DNA from: Mycobacterium sp. GA-1285
GTDB taxonomy: Bacteria; Actinomycetota; Actinomycetes; Mycobacteriales; Mycobacteriaceae
Reading direction: 5' to 3'
Assembly: GCF_001499905.1 (NCBI RefSeq)
Contig: NZ_LQIS01000055.1
Location: forward strand, 62,001-126,000
DNA length: 64,000 nt
Shown here one piece after another: positions 60,046 to 64,000 of the stretch (positions are counted from its first letter, which is position 1; each line of letters opens with the position of its first letter). A model generated the notes under the pieces. That model was not told the origin of the DNA, ran no database searches, and worked only from the letters and a program-made list of their open reading frames with translations. A program made the translations under genes and the position numbers.

Positions 60046-60106
60046 ACCCTGTCCTCACTAGTGTCACGGGGCCCGATTTCGCTTTGAGAATAGCGTATCA
60101 TTTAAC

Positions 60107-60121
60107 GAGAATGATATTCTC
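60107..60121. promoter_or_regulatory. Putative operator copy 8
   Basis: GAGAAT-GAT-ATTCTC with 7-bp arms CGAGAAT and ATTCTCG (60106-60122). A half-matching copy, GAGAAT-AGC-GTATCA, lies at 60086-60100, 21 bp away centre to centre. Both are in the gap between the FadD operon (minus) and the ferredoxin gene (plus). Confidence 0.73.
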
Positions 60122-60156
60122 GCACAGTTAGAACCGACATGCCAGGAGAGCGATTG

Positions 60157-60471
60157 ATGACGGCGGATCCGATGCCTGACCAGCCGGCACAGGGTGGCGG
60201 ACAGGTGACGATCGTGCTCGACCGCAAGAAGGTATCGGTACCGCGCGTCGCCAACGAGACGCTTCTTGAGAGCGCCAGGCGGGCGGGATTGTCCCCGCCC
60301 TTCTCATGCGAGGCCGGCAACTGCGGTACCTGCATGGGCAAGCTGACCGAAGGCCGCGCGACGATGCGCGTCAACGACGCACTCGACGAGGACGAGGTCG
60401 ACGAAGGGTACATCCTCACCTGCCAGGCGATCCCGGAGACCGACACGATCAGCGTGACCTACGACGACTGA
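60157..60471 (+). CDS. Plant-type [2Fe-2S] ferredoxin
   Basis: 104-residue ferredoxin with the cluster ligands C51, C56, C59 (FSCEAGNCGTCMG) and C89 (LTCQ), the classic CX4CX2C-Xn-C pattern. The domain resembles the C-terminal ferredoxin of Rieske-oxygenase reductases (KshB/HmpX type) but stands alone without a flavin domain. ATG 60157 follows GGAGAG at about 6 nt; an ATG at 60139 is an alternative. It could feed electrons to the Rieske oxygenase at 7001 or a P450, as it shares their operator. It overlaps the convergent CoA-transferase by 13 nt. Confidence 0.92.
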   Translation: MTADPMPDQPAQGGGQVTIVLDRKKVSVPRVANETLLESARRAGLSPPFSCEAGNCGTCMGKLTEGRATMRVNDALDEDEVDEGYILTCQAIPETDTISVTYDD

Positions 60472-61517
60472 GCCGCGACGTCGCCGTGTTCGTCGACGCG
60501 GGGCGCCGGCCGGTACTCGGGTTCATAGCCCGCGATCTGAATCGGGCTGCGCACCAATCGGAAATCACCCGCCTGCACGATCACCTCGGGCGTCTGCTCC
60601 AACGCCTCGGGCAATGTGCGGACCGCGGCGACCGGAATACCCAAGGGACGCAACCGCGACTCCCAACTCGCGGCGGTGTCCGTGGCCAACGCGGCAGCGA
60701 CGATCGCCAGCACCTCGTCGCGCTTGGCCGCGCGTTCGGCCATCGTCGGAAAGCCGTCGATACCCGCTTCGGCCGAGAACGCCCGCCAGAACCCGTCGTG
60801 GGTGATGAACAGCGCCAGGTAACCCTCCGCTGTCGCGAACAGTTGCGCCGGAACGTAGTACGAATGCGCCCCGAACGGATAGCGCAGCGGCACCGCGCCG
60901 TCGTTGAGATACGCCGAGGCGCGGTAGTTCAACTGCGAGAACATCACGTCCCGCAGGGACACGTCGACCTGGCCACCACGGCCGGACACGATCTGCGCCA
61001 GTAATCCAAGCGCCGCGGCCAGACCGGTCGAGTTGTCGGCCGACGAGTATCCCGGCAACGTCGGCGGTGCGTCGGGATGTCCGGTCATGGCCGCGACGCC
61101 GGTCGCCGCCTGAATGACGTAGTCGAACGCCGGATCGTCGCCGCCCTCGAGCCCGAAGCCTGTCATCGCCACACAAACGATGCGGTCGTTGAATCTCTTG
61201 AGCGAGTCATACGTCAGGCCGAGCTTCTTGATCGCGGACGGCTTCATATTCACCAGTAGCGCATGGGAATCCGCGACGAGTTCCCCGAGACGCGCGCGGC
61301 TGTCTTCAGAGCGTAGGTCGAGCACGACGCTCTTCTTGTTGCGGTTGAGACTGGCGAAATAGCTGTCGCCGACCTGACGCGAGATCTCCCCGCCCGGCGG
61401 CTCGATCTTGATGACCTCCGCGCCGAGATCGGCCAGAAGCATGGTGGCGTAGGGGCCGGCCAGCATGACTCCGACCTCGATGATGCGGATGCCCGCCAGC
61501 GGTCCACCCGCCGTCAC
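60459..61517 (-). CDS. CaiB/BaiF family CoA-transferase (family III)
   Basis: 352-residue family III CoA-transferase, near the minimum family length. It has LLADLGAEVIKIEPPGG, LNRNKKSVVLDLRSED, the catalytic Asp in YSSADNSTGLAAAL, and the end GDFRLVRSPIQIAGYEPEYR. GTG 61517 overlaps the luciferase-like gene stop (GTGA). It is transcribed with a luciferase-like enzyme and a B12 mutase, suggesting CoA transfer to or from a mutase substrate. Confidence 0.92.
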   Translation of the reverse strand: MTAGGPLAGIRIIEVGVMLAGPYATMLLADLGAEVIKIEPPGGEISRQVGDSYFASLNRNKKSVVLDLRSEDSRARLGELVADSHALLVNMKPSAIKKLGLTYDSLKRFNDRIVCVAMTGFGLEGGDDPAFDYVIQAATGVAAMTGHPDAPPTLPGYSSADNSTGLAAALGLLAQIVSGRGGQVDVSLRDVMFSQLNYRASAYLNDGAVPLRYPFGAHSYYVPAQLFATAEGYLALFITHDGFWRAFSAEAGIDGFPTMAERAAKRDEVLAIVAAALATDTAASWESRLRPLGIPVAAVRTLPEALEQTPEVIVQAGDFRLVRSPIQIAGYEPEYRPAPRVDEHGDVAAQSS

Positions 61518-62470
61518 CGCACCGCCTTGGCCAACTCTGCAATCACCTCGCGCGTCCGGTATTTCGACGCGATCAGTTCGTCGCGGTTCTCACCGATCGG
61601 CAGCAGCCGGACGGACAGGTCGGTGACTCCGGCGTCGGCGAACCGCTGGAATCGGGCAAGGATCGCTTCCTCGTCTCCGGCCGCGCACAAATCGCCGACG
61701 TCGCGGGCGTCGCCGCGGTCCAGCAGCCGCTGGTAATTCGGCGACGTCTCGGCCTCGGCGAGGATGCGGTTCGCCCGTTCTTTCGCCGTCTCGATCTCCG
61801 AATTCGCGCACAGGCACACGGGAATTCCCGCGACGATGCGCGGAGCAGATCTGCCCGCCTCGGCTGCGGCCTTGTTGATCTTGGGCGCGATGTGGTCGCC
61901 GATGGCCTTCTCGTCGGCCATCCACAACACGGTGCCATCGGCGCGCTCCCCCGCGATCTGCAGCATCACCGGGCCCAGCGCGGCCACCAACACCGGCAGC
62001 GGGCTTTCGGCGCCGAGGACGGTCGGGTTGTGCACCGTGAAGGTGTCGTTCTCCACGTCGACGTCGCCGGGACCGGCGAGCGCGGCGCTGAGCACCTCGA
62101 GATAGTCGCGGGTGTACGCCGCGGGCTTGTCATACGGGAGGCCGAGCATGTCGCGCACGATCCAGTGGTGCGACGGGCCCACCCCGAGCGCGAGGCGTCC
62201 GCCGGCCATTGCGTGGACCGACAGCGCCTGACGCGCCAGCGCGATCGGGTGCTGCGCCTGCAGCGGCACCACGGCGGTACCGAGCTCGATCTTCGAGGTG
62301 TGCGCGGCCATCAGCGCCACCATGGTCAGGCAGTCGAAGTCGTTGGGCACCTGCGGCATCCACGCGGTGTCCATCCCCGCGGATTCGGCCCACTCGATAT
62401 CGGAGACCAGCTTGTTCACCTTGCGCGCCATATCGCCGCGTTCGGCCCCGATCATCACGCCAAGGCGCAT
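61514..62470 (-). CDS. LLM-class F420-dependent oxidoreductase
   Basis: 318-residue luciferase-like TIM-barrel protein of the mycobacterial F420-dependent type. It begins MRLGVMIGAERGDMARKVNK and has MDTAWMPQVPNDFD, IELGTAVVPLQAQHP and RLALGVGPSHHWIV, features of that subgroup. It probably reduces or oxidises a carbonyl/alkene using F420. It sits 36 nt after the mutase small subunit and overlaps the CoA-transferase by 4 nt. Confidence 0.9.
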   Translation of the reverse strand: MRLGVMIGAERGDMARKVNKLVSDIEWAESAGMDTAWMPQVPNDFDCLTMVALMAAHTSKIELGTAVVPLQAQHPIALARQALSVHAMAGGRLALGVGPSHHWIVRDMLGLPYDKPAAYTRDYLEVLSAALAGPGDVDVENDTFTVHNPTVLGAESPLPVLVAALGPVMLQIAGERADGTVLWMADEKAIGDHIAPKINKAAAEAGRSAPRIVAGIPVCLCANSEIETAKERANRILAEAETSPNYQRLLDRGDARDVGDLCAAGDEEAILARFQRFADAGVTDLSVRLLPIGENRDELIASKYRTREVIAELAKAVR

Positions 62471-62506
62471 GTCAGTTCTTCCTTCGAGAGTTCAGCGCCG
62501 AGCGAC

Positions 62507-62938
62507 TCACTGTTCACCCGCCCCATCTTCGCCCACCGTTAGCTTGCGCACCTCGTCGACCAGGGTGTCGAGCGGAGTGCCGGTCGGGAACACCGCAGCG
62601 GCACCCGCGGACAGCAGCTTCGGCACGTCACCCTGCGGGATGGTGCCGCCCACGACGACCGCGATGTCGCCGGCGTCGGCCGCGCGCAGGGCCTCCACCG
62701 TGCGCGCGGTGAGTGCCACGTGCGCACCCGAGAGAATCGAAAGACCCACCAGCGCAACGTCTTCCTGCAGGGCTATCGACACGATGTCTTCGATGCGCTG
62801 CCGTATTCCGGTGTAGATCACCTCGAAGCCCGCGTCCCGCAGCGTCCGTGCGACGATCTTCGCGCCGCGGTCGTGTCCGTCGAGGCCGGGCTTGGCGACG
62901 AGCACCCGCACCGGCCCGCCCGCAGAAGAGTCCGCCAT
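62507..62938 (-). CDS. Acyl-CoA mutase small (B12-binding) subunit
   Basis: 143-residue cobalamin-binding subunit. The base-off/His-on motif DxHxxG is D20-G-H22-D-R-G25 (PGLDGHDRG), followed by SILSGAH and GGTIPQ elements that hold the nucleotide tail. This split form occurs in isobutyryl-CoA and 2-hydroxyisobutyryl-CoA mutases, whereas methylmalonyl-CoA mutase has the domain fused. ATG 62938 shares one base with the stop of the large-subunit gene (TGATG). MeaB at 52845 is a likely chaperone. Confidence 0.94.
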   Translation of the reverse strand: MADSSAGGPVRVLVAKPGLDGHDRGAKIVARTLRDAGFEVIYTGIRQRIEDIVSIALQEDVALVGLSILSGAHVALTARTVEALRAADAGDIAVVVGGTIPQGDVPKLLSAGAAAVFPTGTPLDTLVDEVRKLTVGEDGAGEQ

Positions 62939-64000
62939 CAGAACACCACCGGCTGCTGGAACTCGCCCCACACCGACTTGAGCGTCGAAACCATCTCTCC
63001 CACAGTGCAGTAGGCGTTGGCGCAGTCGACCAGCTTGTGCATCAGGTTGTCATCACCTTCGGCCGCCCGCGCCAGCGCCGCCAATGATCCGGAGACTGCG
63101 GTGGCGTCGCGCTCGGCCTTGACTTTCGCGAGTCGCTTGAGTTGCAGATCGCGGCCCTCGGCGTCGAGTTCGTAGGTCGCGATCTCGGGCGGCGGTTCGT
63201 CGGAGACGAACTTGTTGACCCCCACCACCGGTCGCGCACCGGACTCGATCTCCTGGTGGATCTTGAACGCCTCGTCGGCGATCAGGCCCTGCAGGTAACC
63301 GTCCTCGATGGCGCGGACCATCCCGCCGTGGGTCTCGAGATCGTGCATGATCTCGATGATCTTCTCCTCGGTCGCGTCGGTCAGCGCCTCGACGAAATAC
63401 GACCCGCCGAGCGGATCGGCGACCTTGGTCACGCCGGTTTCAAAGGCGAGGATCTGCTGCGTGCGCAACGCCAGCGTCGCCGATTCCTCGCTGGGCAGCG
63501 CGAACGGCTCGTCCCACGCCGCGGTGAACATCGACTGCACGCCGCCCAGCACAGCGGCCATCGCCTCGTAGGCGACCCGGACGAGGTTGTTCTGGGCCTG
63601 AGGTGCGAACAGCGATGCGCCACCGGCCACACAGCCGAACCGGAACATCGACGCCTTGTCCGACGACGCGCCGTAGCGCTCGCGCACGATCGTCGCCCAA
63701 CGCCGCCGTCCGGCCCGGTACTTGGCGATCTCCTCGAAGAAGTCGCCGTGGGTGTAGAAGAAGAACGAGATCTGCGGCGCGAACTGATCGATCGTCATGC
63801 GGCCGCGTTCGACGACCGTGTCGCAGTAGGTGACGCCGTCGGCCAGGGTGAACGCCATCTCCTGCACCGCGTTCGCGCCGGCGTCGCGGAAGTGCGCCCC
63901 GGCGACGGAGATCGCGTTGAACTTGGGCACCTCGGCGGCGCAGAACTCGATGGTGTCGGCGATCAGGCGCAGCGAGGGCTCGGGCGGCCAGATCCACGTG
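62938..64000 (-). CDS. Acyl-CoA mutase large subunit (IcmA/HcmA-like), 5' part outside window
   Basis: C-terminal ~354 residues of the TIM-barrel catalytic subunit. Visible parts are TWIWPPEPSLRLIAD, AVQEMAFTLADG, QFAPQISFFFYTHGDFFEEIAKYRAGRR, PLGGSYFVEALTD, GVNKFVSDEPPPE and the tail ATAVSGSL to QPVVF. The substrate-site motif that reads SGYH in methylmalonyl- and isobutyryl-CoA mutases is AGAH here: the His is kept and the Tyr is replaced by Ala, which suggests a bulkier or different substrate. The residue equivalent to the carboxylate-binding Arg of methylmalonyl-CoA mutase lies just outside the window, so substrate class cannot be settled. Confidence 0.93.
   Translation of the reverse strand, partial: TWIWPPEPSLRLIADTIEFCAAEVPKFNAISVAGAHFRDAGANAVQEMAFTLADGVTYCDTVVERGRMTIDQFAPQISFFFYTHGDFFEEIAKYRAGRRRWATIVRERYGASSDKASMFRFGCVAGGASLFAPQAQNNLVRVAYEAMAAVLGGVQSMFTAAWDEPFALPSEESATLALRTQQILAFETGVTKVADPLGGSYFVEALTDATEEKIIEIMHDLETHGGMVRAIEDGYLQGLIADEAFKIHQEIESGARPVVGVNKFVSDEPPPEIATYELDAEGRDLQLKRLAKVKAERDATAVSGSLAALARAAEGDDNLMHKLVDCANAYCTVGEMVSTLKSVWGEFQQPVVF

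Overview
The window is high-GC, densely coded DNA that looks like a chromosome segment of a rapidly growing Mycobacterium/Mycolicibacterium-type actinobacterium. The signs are frequent GTG/TTG starts, many 4-nt ATGA/GTGA gene overlaps, a WS/DGAT acyltransferase, mycofactocin-type SDRs, F420-type luciferase-like enzymes, many FadD/FadE/EchA paralogues, and a WS/DGAT-FadD-acyltransferase block that recalls M. tuberculosis Rv1425/fadD12/Rv1428c. I see no rRNA, tRNA, CRISPR array, insertion sequence or prophage. About 62 protein genes are supported; two run off the window edges.

Layout. 1-6.2 kb (minus): thiolase (cut at the left edge), enoyl-CoA hydratase, CoA-transferase, SDR, acyl-CoA dehydrogenase and amidohydrolase. 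6.4-12.3 kb (plus): AhpD-like protein, Rieske oxygenase, small partner, amidohydrolase-like protein, SnoaL-like protein and a pair of acyl-CoA dehydrogenases. 12.3-13.4 kb: an AbiEi/DUF559-type gene bracketed by inverted copies of a ~56-bp repeat. 13.4-19.4 kb: acyl-CoA dehydrogenase and hydratase (minus), then a TetR regulator, a P450 and two SDRs (plus). 19.4-26.4 kb: a lipid/housekeeping-looking block. 26.4-47.1 kb (minus): one apparently continuous 19-gene operon carrying mhpC-, mhpA- and mhpB-like ring-cleavage genes, a KstD-like flavoprotein, a P450 with its 3Fe-4S ferredoxin, M24 proteins, amidohydrolase, hydratase and a fused double CoA-transferase. 47.3-49.6 kb (plus): IclR regulator and a second KstD-like flavoprotein. 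49.7-52.9 kb: a COX3/COX4-like four-gene membrane module facing a TetR gene. 52.8-64 kb: MeaB GTPase, thiolase, SDR, FadD/FadE/Ech set, 2Fe-2S ferredoxin, CoA-transferase, luciferase-like enzyme and a split B12-dependent acyl-CoA mutase cut at the right edge.

How it fits together. The gene content describes breakdown of a cyclic (probably alicyclic or terpenoid/steroid-like) acid. Oxygenases (two P450s, one Rieske) and dehydrogenases functionalise the ring. Flavin dehydrogenases may desaturate or aromatise it. MhpA/MhpB/MhpC-type enzymes would hydroxylate and cleave an aromatic ring. CoA ligase or CoA-transferases, two heteromeric acyl-CoA dehydrogenase pairs, hydratases, SDRs, thiolases and a B12 mutase would finish the chain. 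The substrate is not identifiable from sequence alone.

The strongest unexplained signal is a shared 15-bp dyad, GAGAAY-N3-RTTCTC. It occurs at least eight times, always in or beside a promoter gap of these catabolic operons and around the TetR gene at 15.5 kb. This suggests a single unrecognised regulon covering most of the window. Other candidates for new biology are the COX3/COX4-like module without a catalytic subunit, the repeat-flanked AbiEi/DUF559 cassette, and an in-frame duplicated palindromic element inside the fused CoA-transferase.
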